A DNA stretch of 64,000 nt from Clostridium lundense DSM 17049 (GCF_000619945.1 NZ_JHVC01000018.1:1-64000); one strand, 5' to 3'. Positions 51,969 through 60,620 are shown, counted from the stretch's first letter. Notes: generated by a model not told the origin, from the sequence alone. Translations and numbers: made by a program.

Positions 51969-52019
51969 TTCTAAATCCCTCCTATATTTTATTAATTTAT
52001 ATATTTAACTTATACATAT

Positions 52020-52049
52020 ATAATAAGCTAAAAGTCAAAGAAAGTCAAA
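52020..52049 (-). promoter_or_regulatory. hsp20 promoter with overlapping CtsR-type operator
   Basis: On the minus strand TTGACT (52043-52048), 17 bases, TATTAT (52020-52025). On the + strand AGTCAAAGAAAGTCAAA (52033-52049) is an exact fit to the CtsR heptad consensus (RGTCAAANANRGTCAAA), covering the -35 and the spacer. The ctsR gene itself is not in the window. The rest of the 345-base gap 51969-52314 shows no gene. Confidence 0.8.
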
Positions 52050-52314
52050 GTCTAAAATAAAGAGATTTATGAAACTATCTTAAAATAATTCACATATTTC
52101 TTATATAAATTATTTTAAGAAGAATTTTTAAAAATAAACCAGGAATTTTAGTGTATTTTTAAATTTTTTAAACATGAAGCAATGTAATTATAGTATTATC
52201 TATATCCTTATCTTTAAAATTTTCCAATCTTTTTTTAATTGTAACCATTTCTAATTTTAATCATAAAATGTAAGTGGTGAGTATTTTTAAAAATAAAATA
52301 TGAGGAGGTTATTA

Positions 52315-53301
52315 ATGTATAACAATCCGTTTTTTTATTGTACTTATTGTATGCAACAATTTAATTGTCCATTTTTAAATGAGCAGATGAGAAGTTTTAA
52401 TGATTTTGGAGGAAGCAGAACAGAAAAGGAAGGCCAGAAGCAAAAATTTCAAGGATTCCCATCAAATATAATTATTCTTCCTTTTCCAGGCGGTGGATGG
52501 AGCCGTTGGCAGGACCTTGGAGGAACTTTGACATCTGGGCCAGCAGTATCTTCCTGGGCACCAAATAGATTGGATACTTTTGTAAGAGGTACAGATAATG
52601 CATTGTGGCATAAATGGTGGGATGGATCACGCTGGAGTAATTGGGAAAGCCTTGGGGGAACATTAACTTCATCTCCAGCTGCTGTTTCTTGGGGAAACAA
52701 TAGAATTGATGTATTTGTAAGAGGAACGGATAATGCTATGTGGCATCTATGGTGGAATGGATCACGATGGAGCAATTGGGAAAGCCTTGGAGGAACTTTA
52801 ACATCTGCACCAGCAGCATCTTCCTGGGCACCAAATAGATTAGATACTTTTGTAAGAGGTACAGATAATGCATTGTGGCATAAATGGTGGGATGGTTCAA
52901 GGTGGAGTAATTGGGAAAGTCTTGGCGGAAGGTTAACTTCAGCCCCAGCCGCTGTTTCCTGGGGAAATAACAGAATTGATGTATTTGCCCGTGGCCAAAG
53001 CAATCGTTTGTATCATTTGTGGTGGAATGGATCACGATGGAGTAGCTGGCAAGACCTTGGAGGAAGGCTGAATTCTGCTCCGGCAGTTTCATCTAGAAGA
53101 TCAAATAGGCTTGAGGTATTTGCAAGAGGGCTAAATAATCAATTAATTACCATGTCTTGGAATGGATCACGATGGAGTAATTGGTGGAGTCTTGGAGGCA
53201 ATATAACATCTGCTCCAGCAGCAGTATCTTGGGGACCAAATAGAACCGATGTATTTGCTAGAGGAAGAAATAATGCAATGTGGCATATTTTTAGAAGATA
53301 G
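52315..53301 (+). CDS. Trp-rich six-repeat propeller-like protein (PLL lectin-type repeats)
   Basis: A 328-residue protein. GAGGAGG lies inside the frame that opens at 52300, so the ATG at 52315 is used. Residues 1-61 are Tyr/Cys/Phe-rich (C9, C12, C18) without a signal peptide. From Trp62 on there are six 45-residue repeats (starts 62, 107, 152, 197, 242, 287) with the pattern WSxWxxLGGxLTSxPAxxSW, NRxDxFxRG and WHxWWxGSR. This repeat occurs in PLL-type fucose-binding lectins and related propellers. Sugar binding is inferred. The last repeat is shortened and ends WHIFRR. Confidence 0.88.
   Translation: MYNNPFFYCTYCMQQFNCPFLNEQMRSFNDFGGSRTEKEGQKQKFQGFPSNIIILPFPGGGWSRWQDLGGTLTSGPAVSSWAPNRLDTFVRGTDNALWHKWWDGSRWSNWESLGGTLTSSPAAVSWGNNRIDVFVRGTDNAMWHLWWNGSRWSNWESLGGTLTSAPAASSWAPNRLDTFVRGTDNALWHKWWDGSRWSNWESLGGRLTSAPAAVSWGNNRIDVFARGQSNRLYHLWWNGSRWSSWQDLGGRLNSAPAVSSRRSNRLEVFARGLNNQLITMSWNGSRWSNWWSLGGNITSAPAAVSWGPNRTDVFARGRNNAMWHIFRR
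52498..53301 (+). repeat. in-frame 135-base repeats, with a near-identical 270-base super-repeat
   Basis: Six units of 135 bases encode the propeller blades. Units 1 and 3 (from 52498 and 52768) match almost base for base over more than 100 bases, and units 2 and 4 likewise over their first half, so the last duplication copied two blades at once. Confidence 0.85.
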
Positions 53302-53327
53302 CATTTTCATGATGAACTAAGTATATT

Positions 53328-53372
53328 AATAGGTCTAATTTGTTATTAAATGATAACAGTTTAGACCTATTA
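53328..53372 (+). terminator. hairpin after the propeller gene
   Basis: TAATAGGTCTAA and TTAGACCTATTA pair, with an inner TGTTA/TAACA stem. There is no T-run, so termination strength is uncertain. Confidence 0.55.
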
Positions 53373-53461
53373 ACCATATCCTATAATATGTTATGAAAAA
53401 TACCATTATTAATTTATATTACTGTATTCTATTATTTTTTTGATAAGATAAAAATAGTAAA

Positions 53462-53496
53462 AAATAAAAAACACCTATACTTAAGTATAGGTGTTG
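53462..53496 (-). terminator. terminator of the tRNA gene
   Basis: AACACCTATAC and GTATAGGTGTT form an 11-pair stem with a 4-base loop; on the minus strand it is followed by TTTTATTTTT. Confidence 0.8.
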
Positions 53497-53505
53497 ATAT
53501 TTTCA

Positions 53506-53581
<76 letters not shown>

Positions 53582-53741
53582 TCGATATATTTATAAACTT
53601 TATCTTGACTCTTACTATACCCTAATAAGTAGAGAAAGTCAAGTGATTTAAAGGAATATTTAGGGATGTTTTACAGAAGTAAAATAAATATAACTACAGT
53701 TCCATCATTAACTTTGGTAAATATTTTAATATTCGACAATA

Positions 53742-53770
53742 TTGACAATAAAGTAACAACGTACTATAAT
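53742..53770 (+). promoter_or_regulatory. consensus sigma-A promoter of the B12-riboswitch operon
   Basis: TTGACA (53742-53747), exactly 17 bases, TATAAT (53765-53770): both hexamers are perfect. Confidence 0.88.
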
Positions 53771-53804
53771 ATGGTATAATAATTTAAATTAAATATTTAA
53801 AAAT

Positions 53805-53985
53805 AAGATAAAGCGAATTTCGGTGTAATTCCGAAGCGGTTCCGCCACTGTAAGGTGAAGTTTTTTACAAATATGTCACTGGATTTATGTCTGGGAAGAC
53901 TGTAAAAAATGATGAAGCTAAGCCAGGATATCTTGCTTATTTTTAGCCATGTAAACACTCACGGGAAATGGGCAGTTGGCACTAA
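53805..53985 (+). promoter_or_regulatory. cobalamin riboswitch
   Basis: The aptamer landmarks are in order: AATTTCGGTGTAATTCCGAA, GCGGTTCCGCCACTGTAA, TCTGGGAAGACTGT, and the B12 box AAGCTAAGCCAGGATATCTT. A downstream segment GCCATG...GTTGGC can form the extra arm that makes the kissing loop. A terminator follows, so cobalamin should switch the operon off. Confidence 0.95.
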
Positions 53986-53996
53986 GAATAGATGTA

Positions 53997-54036
53997 AAAC
54001 TCTAACTATTTTTTGTGGTTAGAGTTTTTTATTTTT
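53997..54036 (+). terminator. terminator of the cobalamin riboswitch
   Basis: AAACTCTAAC pairs with GTTAGAGTTT (with ACTA/TGGT extension), followed by TTTATTTTTT, just before the first gene. Confidence 0.88.
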
Positions 54037-54049
54037 TAAAAGAGGTGTT

Positions 54050-54886
54050 ATGTTGAATAAAGAATGTTTAAAAATAGCTTTCTATGGCAAAGGCGGTATT
54101 GGAAAGTCAACTATAGCTTCTAACCTATCAGCAGCTTTTGCAACATTAGGAATGAAAGTATTACATATTGGATGTGATCCTAAAGGGGATTCTACAAGAA
54201 CTCTTATGGGATATAAAATACCAACATTACTTAATATTTTGGAAAAAGATACTCCTATATATGAAGAGGATTTTTTATTTAAGGGGTATAAAAATGTTCA
54301 TTGTATTGAAGCTGGTGGGCCTAAGCCTGGAATGGGTTGTGCTGGCAGAGGAATAATAACTGTAATAGAAGAACTAACTGATTTTAAGATTTTTGATAAA
54401 CAATGGGATGTAATCATTTACGATGTACTGGGAGATGTGGTCTGTGGTGGATTTTCTACTCCTATAAGAGAAAAGCTTATAGATGCTGTATATATAGTTA
54501 CCTCATCTGAATTTATGTCTATTTATGCTGCAAATAATATAATGAAAAGCATAAATACTTTTTCATCCATGAACGGTGCTTTACTTGGAGGAATTATTCA
54601 CAATTGTAGAAGTTCAAATTCCAACATTGAAATAGTACAAAAATTTAGTAAAGATTGCAATACATCGATTTTAGATACTATTCCTTATTCTAAGAATTTA
54701 GGTGTATCGGAACTTAAAGCTAAAACAGTTGTAGAAAATTTACCTAATTCGCCTGTTAGCTATAGTTTTATACAGCTAGCAAAAAAAATAATAAATAATA
54801 AAGATTATCATATACCAAATTCTTTAGATGATAACCTTATGGAAAAGCTTAGTGAGTCTATATTAAAAGAGATTACTAAAGAATAA
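54050..54886 (+). CDS. nitrogenase iron protein-like ATPase (NifH/BchL family)
   Basis: A 278-residue protein. P-loop YGKGGIGKST at 12-21; the two Cys that hold the shared [4Fe-4S] cluster of the dimer lie in GMGCAGRGI (Cys97) and DVLGDVVCGGF (Cys132), the same numbers as in the classical NifH. It should couple ATP hydrolysis to one-electron transfer to a component-1 partner, encoded next. No nifE, nifN, nifB or true nifDK is near, so nitrogen fixation is unlikely. First gene after the B12 riboswitch; ATG 54050 with AGAGGTG close by, TTG 54053 also possible. Confidence 0.93.
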   Translation: MLNKECLKIAFYGKGGIGKSTIASNLSAAFATLGMKVLHIGCDPKGDSTRTLMGYKIPTLLNILEKDTPIYEEDFLFKGYKNVHCIEAGGPKPGMGCAGRGIITVIEELTDFKIFDKQWDVIIYDVLGDVVCGGFSTPIREKLIDAVYIVTSSEFMSIYAANNIMKSINTFSSMNGALLGGIIHNCRSSNSNIEIVQKFSKDCNTSILDTIPYSKNLGVSELKAKTVVENLPNSPVSYSFIQLAKKIINNKDYHIPNSLDDNLMEKLSESILKEITKE

Positions 54887-54898
54887 GAGAGGGGAATA

Positions 54899-55363
54899 GT
54901 GAATTTAATGAAAAACAATTTGTTAGATAAGGCTATAAAGAAAATGGACTTTGGTAAGATTATACATACAGCTTTATCGGTTCCAAATACCTGTGCATTG
55001 GCAGTTGGTCCAAAATCTTGCATAAGAATATTTTATTTTCAGGGAAGAAAAAAGAATTTAAATGATAGGTTATATATGCTTCCAGTATCTGAAATTCAAT
55101 TAGTTTCCTCAACTCATTTAGATGAGTTTAAAGAAGCTGTAGAAGAAATTTTTATTAGAGAAAATCCTGAAAATTTAATAGTACTTATTATGTGTCCTGA
55201 TATTATACTTGGAAGTAATTTTGAAAATCTTGTAAAATCCTTAGAAGAAAAATATAGAAAGAATATAAAGTTATTTAAAAGAGGTCCTTTAGTGGACAAC
55301 ATGATGTGTTCTAGTGAGAGAATGATGAATATAGTTAATGAATTATCACAGAAAAATATTTAA
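54899..55363 (+). CDS. short nitrogenase component-1-like protein (single domain)
   Basis: A 154-residue protein from GTG 54899 (GAGAGGGG upstream; ATG 54908 is an alternative). TALSVPNTCALAVGPKSCIR resembles the segment of NifD/BchN-type proteins that carries the cluster cysteine (here Cys32 and Cys41), and LIVLIMCPDIILGSNFENLV resembles the TCPxxxIGDD strand. Only one of the usual three Rossmann-like domains is present. Cys at 32, 41, 99 and 137. It is probably a subunit that completes the cluster site with the next protein, which is inference. 12 bases after the NifH-like gene. Confidence 0.7.
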   Translation: MNLMKNNLLDKAIKKMDFGKIIHTALSVPNTCALAVGPKSCIRIFYFQGRKKNLNDRLYMLPVSEIQLVSSTHLDEFKEAVEEIFIRENPENLIVLIMCPDIILGSNFENLVKSLEEKYRKNIKLFKRGPLVDNMMCSSERMMNIVNELSQKNI

Positions 55364-55380
55364 TATGGAGTGTGAATTTT

Positions 55381-56568
55381 ATGAACAAGTTATTTCAGTT
55401 TATCCCTCCCTTTGCTAGTGATTATTCAGGAATATGCTCTGTTTTAATGCAATTAGAAGATTGTTTAAATATATTAATAACCCCTAAAGGATGTATTAAA
55501 ACTATATTGGAAATAGACAACGTAGATAAACTTGAAGATACTAATTTATATTATACAACTTTAACACAGAAACATGTAATATCAGGATTTGATGAAAGCA
55601 TTATATGCAGTATCCTTGAAATTTTTGAAAATAATCCGAAAAAATGCATAAATATCATAAATACACCTGTTCCAAGTATTATAGGAAGTAACTTAAAAGG
55701 AATAGCTGATATTTTAGAAAAAAAACTTAAAGTTCCAGTAATTTTATTTGATTCCACAGGCTTTGAAAATTATTCTTTTGGAATAAGTGAAGCATTATTA
55801 AATATAGGTAAAAAATTTATAAATACTAATATTACTAAAAAATCAAACTCTGTAAATATATTAGGATATTCTTCTTTAATTATTGGAAATAAATTAAATC
55901 TATATAATATTGAAGAACTTATAAAAAATTGTGGAATAGAAATAATTTCAACCTGGTGTAATGAAACTACCATAGAAAAATTTAAATATGCTTCTGATGC
56001 TAGCTTAAATATTGTTATTTCCGCAGAAGGAATTCCATTAGCAGAATACATGAAAGATAAATTTAATATTCCATATATAATAGACATTCCTATAGGTGTG
56101 GCTGGAACTATTAAATTTTTAAATTCTATCGAGAATATGTTAAATATTAAAGTGAAATTTCCTATATGTAAAATTAATAGAATTTCTTCAGATAAAAAAG
56201 TTTTAATAATAGGAAATCCTGTAGAAAATTTAGCAATTAGATATTGCTTAAATAAAGATTTTGCATTAAAAGAAATTAAAACAATTTCTCTAATTTCTTC
56301 AAGTAGAAAAGAAAAAAGACTTTATAAGTATAGCATTTTTTCAGACATTAACTTTGTTTACAGCGAGTATGAATTAGCAAAAATTATGAAGAAATTTGAT
56401 TTTGATATATTAATATCTGATCCTTTATATTATGACCTTATAAATAAACAAGCTACTATCATACCAATTCCACATATAGGATTAAGCGGTGGAGAATTTA
56501 TAAAAGATAGTACTAATTATATATTTAAAAATGGTTTTAAATACTTTTATAAATACTTATTACAATAA
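55381..56568 (+). CDS. nitrogenase component-1-like protein (NifD/NifK/BchN family)
   Basis: A 395-residue protein; ATG 55381 is preferred to GTG 55372 because GGAG touches the latter. The N-terminal Cys pattern (SGICSVLMQLEDCLNILITP, PKGCIKTI; Cys 19, 28, 38) corresponds to the bridging-cluster ligands of component 1. Domain 1 ends with INTPVPSIIGSNLKGIADIL, domain 2 has VNILGYSSLIIGNKLNLYNI, domain 3 DILISDPLYYDLINK. A FeMo-cofactor His/Cys pair is not evident. The substrate is unknown. It overlaps nothing and is followed by the binding-protein gene after 22 bases. Confidence 0.8.
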   Translation: MNKLFQFIPPFASDYSGICSVLMQLEDCLNILITPKGCIKTILEIDNVDKLEDTNLYYTTLTQKHVISGFDESIICSILEIFENNPKKCINIINTPVPSIIGSNLKGIADILEKKLKVPVILFDSTGFENYSFGISEALLNIGKKFINTNITKKSNSVNILGYSSLIIGNKLNLYNIEELIKNCGIEIISTWCNETTIEKFKYASDASLNIVISAEGIPLAEYMKDKFNIPYIIDIPIGVAGTIKFLNSIENMLNIKVKFPICKINRISSDKKVLIIGNPVENLAIRYCLNKDFALKEIKTISLISSSRKEKRLYKYSIFSDINFVYSEYELAKIMKKFDFDILISDPLYYDLINKQATIIPIPHIGLSGGEFIKDSTNYIFKNGFKYFYKYLLQ

Positions 56569-56590
56569 AGATATGAAGGGATGTATAAAA

Positions 56591-57661
56591 ATGAAATCAA
56601 AAAAAATAAAATCAATAATGGCAATGATAATTTTAACATTAGGGCTTACGGCCTGTGGCCAAGCAACAACTTCTAATAAAAATCAGGTTAAAACACGAAC
56701 TGTAACTGATACTGTAGGAAACAAAGTAACTATTGCTGAAAATATAAATAAAATTGCAGTTACCCCTATTCCTTGGTCTTCTATAATTTACGCTGTAGAT
56801 GGAACTGGAGACAAAATAATTGGTATGAATGCATCTGCCAAAAAGTCTTATGAAAAAAGTATATTAAAATCACTTGCCCCAGAAATAGAAAAAGCCTCTA
56901 CTAAGTTTATTGACAACAATTTCACAGTAAATATTGAAGAAGCTCTAAAAGCAAAACCTGATTTATTTATTCAATGGGATAATCAAGAAAAAAGCATTAA
57001 GCAATTGACAGAAGCGGGTATACCAACTATTGCTTTAAAATATGGAACCCAGGAAGATTTGGAAAATGGAATAAAATTAATTGGACAAGTACTAAAAAAA
57101 GAAGATAGAGCAAATAAATTAATTGGTTATCATAAGGATAATTTAAAGTATTTTGAATCCAAGCAAACAGAACTTAAAGACAAAAAAAAGCCTAGAGTAT
57201 TATATTTAAGAGATGATCAATTAAAAGTTGCTGGAAATAAATCTTATAATAACTCTATGATCCATAAAACTGGTGGTGTTAATGTAGCTAAAGATGTACC
57301 AGGCCAATGGAGTAATGTAAATATGGAGCAGGTAATGAAATGGAATCCTGAAATAATATATGTAAGTAATTTTTCAGATATACAACCATGTGATTTAATA
57401 AACAATAAAATTAAAGGACAAGATTGGAGTAAAATTGATGCAGTAAAAAATAAAAAAGTTTACAAAACACCTATTGGAATATATAGATGGGATGCTCCAT
57501 GTGTTGAAAGTTATCTTATGTTTAAATGGATGGGGTCCATTCAGCAACCAACTATATTTAATGACTATAAAATGGAAGATGAATTAAAAAAATTCTATAA
57601 AGAATTTTTGAATCATGATTTATCAAAAGAAGAAATAAAAAATATATTACATGAAAAATAA
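56591..57661 (+). CDS. substrate-binding lipoprotein of a corrinoid/siderophore-type importer
   Basis: A 356-residue lipoprotein from ATG 56591 (the frame opens at 56531 inside the preceding gene, but the signal peptide begins here, with GAAGGGA upstream). Lipobox LTACG, Cys22. The two-lobed type-3 periplasmic-binding fold is shown by NINKIAVTPIPWSSIIYAVD, GDKIIGMNASAKKSYEKS and EEALKAKPDLFIQWDNQEKS. BtuF and FecB belong here. The B12 riboswitch at the head of the operon favours a corrinoid ligand. Confidence 0.9.
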   Translation: MKSKKIKSIMAMIILTLGLTACGQATTSNKNQVKTRTVTDTVGNKVTIAENINKIAVTPIPWSSIIYAVDGTGDKIIGMNASAKKSYEKSILKSLAPEIEKASTKFIDNNFTVNIEEALKAKPDLFIQWDNQEKSIKQLTEAGIPTIALKYGTQEDLENGIKLIGQVLKKEDRANKLIGYHKDNLKYFESKQTELKDKKKPRVLYLRDDQLKVAGNKSYNNSMIHKTGGVNVAKDVPGQWSNVNMEQVMKWNPEIIYVSNFSDIQPCDLINNKIKGQDWSKIDAVKNKKVYKTPIGIYRWDAPCVESYLMFKWMGSIQQPTIFNDYKMEDELKKFYKEFLNHDLSKEEIKNILHEK

Positions 57662-57678
57662 TAACTTAGGAGATTTAA

Positions 57679-58701
57679 ATGAATTGTAAAAAATGTAATA
57701 TTAAAATAAAATATGTTTTACTTATAATAACATTAATAAGTACTTTTTTTATTTCCCTATTTCTAGGAAGATTTTTAATTTCACCATTGGTTGTAATAAA
57801 AACCTTTGGTGAAATTATATCCCAAATAAATTGTTCTTCAAATTCTATAGAAACATCTGTAATAGCAAATATAAGACTTCCTAGAACTATTTTAAGTATG
57901 CTAGTTGGAGCAGGACTATCAATATCAGGGGCTACTTTTCAAGGAATATTTAAAAATCCATTAGTAAGTCCTGATATTTTAGGAGTAAATGCTGGAGCAG
58001 CCTTTGGAGCTGTATTAGCTATACTTTTTTGTGGATTAAATAGTAATGTAACTTTTTATGCTATCTTATTTGGAATCATAAGTGTGTGTATAACTTATAT
58101 GTTATCTAAAAATAAGGAATCTGGTCCTGTATTATCATTAGTTTTATCAGGCATAATAGTTTCATCTGTATTTTCTTCATTAATATCTCTTATAAAATAT
58201 GTAGCAGATCCCTATGATAAATTGCCAACAATTACATATTGGCTTATGGGTAGTTTCTCAAAATGTTCTTATGATGATTTGAAATTTATATTTTTGCCAA
58301 TTACTGTGTCTATTATTCTATTATTAATGATGAGATGGAGAATAAATATTTTATCTCTTGGAGATGAAGAAGCTCATTCTTTAGGAATAGATCCTAAAAA
58401 AATAAGACTAATTATTATAGCTTTAGTAACTATAATAACTGCTTGTTCAGTTACTATTGCTGGAATAATTGGGTGGGTAGGTTTAGTAATACCTCATATA
58501 AGCAGAATAATGTTTGGCGTTGATCATAGTAGATTATTACCTGTATCTTGTATTATAGGTGCCATATTTTTAACATTAGTTGATATAATAGCACGAACTG
58601 CTACATCAGTTGAAATTCCTATTGGTATTCTAACAGCTCTTATAGGAGCACCATTCTTTGGGTGGTTAATTAAAAAGAAGAATAAAGGTGATTGGGCATG
58701 A
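57679..58701 (+). CDS. FecCD/BtuC-family ABC transporter permease
   Basis: A 340-residue membrane protein with about ten segments. The family blocks RLPRTILSMLVGAGLSISGA, TFQGIFKNPLVSPDILGVNA, GEEAHSLGIDPKKIRL-like loop and GWVGLVIPHISRIMFGVDHS are all present. It forms the channel dimer for corrinoids or iron chelates. It overlaps the ATPase gene by 4 bases. Confidence 0.95.
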   Translation: MNCKKCNIKIKYVLLIITLISTFFISLFLGRFLISPLVVIKTFGEIISQINCSSNSIETSVIANIRLPRTILSMLVGAGLSISGATFQGIFKNPLVSPDILGVNAGAAFGAVLAILFCGLNSNVTFYAILFGIISVCITYMLSKNKESGPVLSLVLSGIIVSSVFSSLISLIKYVADPYDKLPTITYWLMGSFSKCSYDDLKFIFLPITVSIILLLMMRWRINILSLGDEEAHSLGIDPKKIRLIIIALVTIITACSVTIAGIIGWVGLVIPHISRIMFGVDHSRLLPVSCIIGAIFLTLVDIIARTATSVEIPIGILTALIGAPFFGWLIKKKNKGDWA

Positions 58702-59480
58702 TTTTAGAAATTAAAAATGGCTATTTTTCTTATGAAAATAATAATGAGCCTATTTTAAAAGATATAAATTTTTCTTTATGTGAAGGTGAAATAATGACAA
58801 TATTGGGTCAAAATGGAGTTGGTAAGACAACTTTACTTAAATGTATAACAGGAATATTAAAGTGGAAAAGTGGATCTACACTTATTAATGGAGAGTTAAT
58901 AAATCTTAATAATGGAATAAAAAAAATGGGCTATGTACCTCAAGCGCATCCAATAAATTTTGCATATACGGTAAAAGAAATGATATTGATGGGCAGAGCA
59001 TCCTATATAGGATTATTTTCTACACCTTCAAAAGAAGATAAGTTAATGGCTGAAGAAGTTATGAAAGACATTGGAATATTACATTTGAAGAATAGAGAAT
59101 GTTCAAAATTAAGTGGTGGTCAGCTTCAATTGGTATTTATTGCTAGAGCATTAGTTTCAGAGCCTAAAATTCTAGTTTTAGATGAACCCGAGTCTCATCT
59201 AGATTTTAAAAATCAGCTTATAATGTTAGATATTATAAAGAATTTAACTAAAACTCGAGGATTAGCATGTATTTTTAATACTCATTATCCTGAACATGCT
59301 TTGAAAATATCAGATAAGACATTGATGATATCTTCAGAAGGATATGTGTTTGGTAATACTAATGAAATCATTACAGAAAAAAATATAGAACATTTTTTTG
59401 ATGTAACTGCAAAAATATTATCCTTTAAAGAAAAAAATCTAGACTTTAAAACTATTGTTCCTGTAGATTTTATATTATAG
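58698..59480 (+). CDS. FecE/BtuD-family ABC transporter ATPase
   Basis: A 260-residue ATPase from ATG 58698 (AAGGTGA 7 bases before; the frame opens at 58692). Walker A GQNGVGKTT, signature KLSGGQLQLVFIARAL, Walker B ILVLDEPESHLDF, switch His in IFNTHYPEHAL. It powers the importer. It ends the operon, closed by a terminator. Confidence 0.95.
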   Translation: MILEIKNGYFSYENNNEPILKDINFSLCEGEIMTILGQNGVGKTTLLKCITGILKWKSGSTLINGELINLNNGIKKMGYVPQAHPINFAYTVKEMILMGRASYIGLFSTPSKEDKLMAEEVMKDIGILHLKNRECSKLSGGQLQLVFIARALVSEPKILVLDEPESHLDFKNQLIMLDIIKNLTKTRGLACIFNTHYPEHALKISDKTLMISSEGYVFGNTNEIITEKNIEHFFDVTAKILSFKEKNLDFKTIVPVDFIL

Positions 59481-59491
59481 TTAAATATTAA

Positions 59492-59534
59492 GGAGTATGC
59501 TAAATAATCATTTTATTTGGTATACTCTTTTTTA
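59492..59534 (+). terminator. rho-independent terminator closing the nitrogenase-like/importer operon
   Basis: GAGTATGC with GTATACTC as outer stem and AAATAA/TTATTT inside, then TTTTTT. Confidence 0.85.
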
Positions 59535-59630
59535 TTGCATCAAATGAATATGATATAATTACCAGTAGTTAAATGAAAATATAGTAGGCTATAAATAAAA
59601 GGAGAAAAATTTTTGTTATTAGGAGGAAAA

Positions 59631-60620
59631 ATGAATAAGTTAAGAAAAGTGATGAAGAAAAAAATAACTTGGTTTTTTATTTTACTAGTTGCATTTATTT
59701 ACGTAAATAATAGTTCTTTTCTTGTTAAACATGGGAATAAGAAATCGTTTCTTCTTGCCCACAGAGGACTAGCTCAAACTTTTCCTATGGAAGGGATAAC
59801 AGGTGAAACAAATACAGCTCAACGTATATACAAACCTGAACATCCTTATTTGGAAAATACCATTCCATCTATGGAGGCAGCTTTTAAGGCTGGAGCTGAC
59901 ATAGTTGAATTTGATGTTCAACTAACTAAGGATGGGCAAATGGCTATTTTTCATGATGCTTCATTGGAATACCGAACTAATGGAAAAGGAAATATACGAG
60001 AATATACAATGAAGGAACTAAAAAAATTTGATATTGGATATGGTTATACTGCTGACAATGGTAAAACTTTTCCTTTCAGAGGGAAGGGTATTGATCTTAT
60101 GCCTTCCTTAGATGAAGTAATGAACTATTTTCCTAAGAGTTCATTTTTAATTCATATTAAGAGTAATGACGCAAAAGAGAGCGAAGTTTTAGCGGAATAT
60201 CTTAATAACTTACCAAAAGATCGTTTAACTAAACTTATTGTATATGGTGCGAATGAGCCTATTGATGTTATTAAGAAAAAGATTCCAGACTTGCGTGTAA
60301 TGTCTAAGGCAACTATGAAAAAAGCATTGATTTCTTATTTGGCTATAGGTTGGACGGGCTACATGCCTGCATCAATGAAAAATACATATTTACATTTGCC
60401 ACAAAAATATGCTCGTGTATTGTGGGGATGGCCTAATCGTTTTATTCAAAGGATGGATGATGCAAATTCACTTTTCGTTATTGTAGCAGGGGATGGGCAA
60501 TGGTCTGAGGGATTTGATACGGTTGAGGACTTGAAGCAAATACCAGCTAACTATTCAGGGGGTATTTGGACAAATCGTATAGATAGGATAGCACATTTAT
60601 TTAAGAGTAATGATAGATGA
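59631..60620 (+). CDS. glycerophosphodiester phosphodiesterase-family protein
   Basis: A 329-residue protein. TTG 59613 opens the frame, but AGGAGG lies inside it, so ATG 59631 is used. One N-terminal membrane segment (about 13-30) suggests surface anchoring. GDPD motifs: LLAHRGLAQ, ENTIPSMEAAFKAGADIVEFDVQLTKDG (in two parts), AIFHDASLEYRTNGKG. It hydrolyses glycerophosphodiesters to glycerol-3-phosphate and an alcohol. The C-terminus holds GIWTNRIDRI, typical of the family. Confidence 0.93.
   Translation: MNKLRKVMKKKITWFFILLVAFIYVNNSSFLVKHGNKKSFLLAHRGLAQTFPMEGITGETNTAQRIYKPEHPYLENTIPSMEAAFKAGADIVEFDVQLTKDGQMAIFHDASLEYRTNGKGNIREYTMKELKKFDIGYGYTADNGKTFPFRGKGIDLMPSLDEVMNYFPKSSFLIHIKSNDAKESEVLAEYLNNLPKDRLTKLIVYGANEPIDVIKKKIPDLRVMSKATMKKALISYLAIGWTGYMPASMKNTYLHLPQKYARVLWGWPNRFIQRMDDANSLFVIVAGDGQWSEGFDTVEDLKQIPANYSGGIWTNRIDRIAHLFKSNDR

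Noticed and set aside
52449..53092. Long ORFs (up to 184 codons) on the minus strand within the propeller gene
   Set aside because: They are antisense shadows of the repeats: the repeated sequence lacks stops in several frames, and there is no RBS or recognisable protein.
52498..53301. Regular 135-base repeats as CRISPR or satellite DNA
   Set aside because: They are in frame, encode propeller blades and have no spacer structure.
54050..56568. Genuine nitrogen fixation genes
   Set aside because: Only a NifH-like protein and two divergent component-1-like proteins are present, one very short; no nifE, N, B or V and a B12 riboswitch in control.
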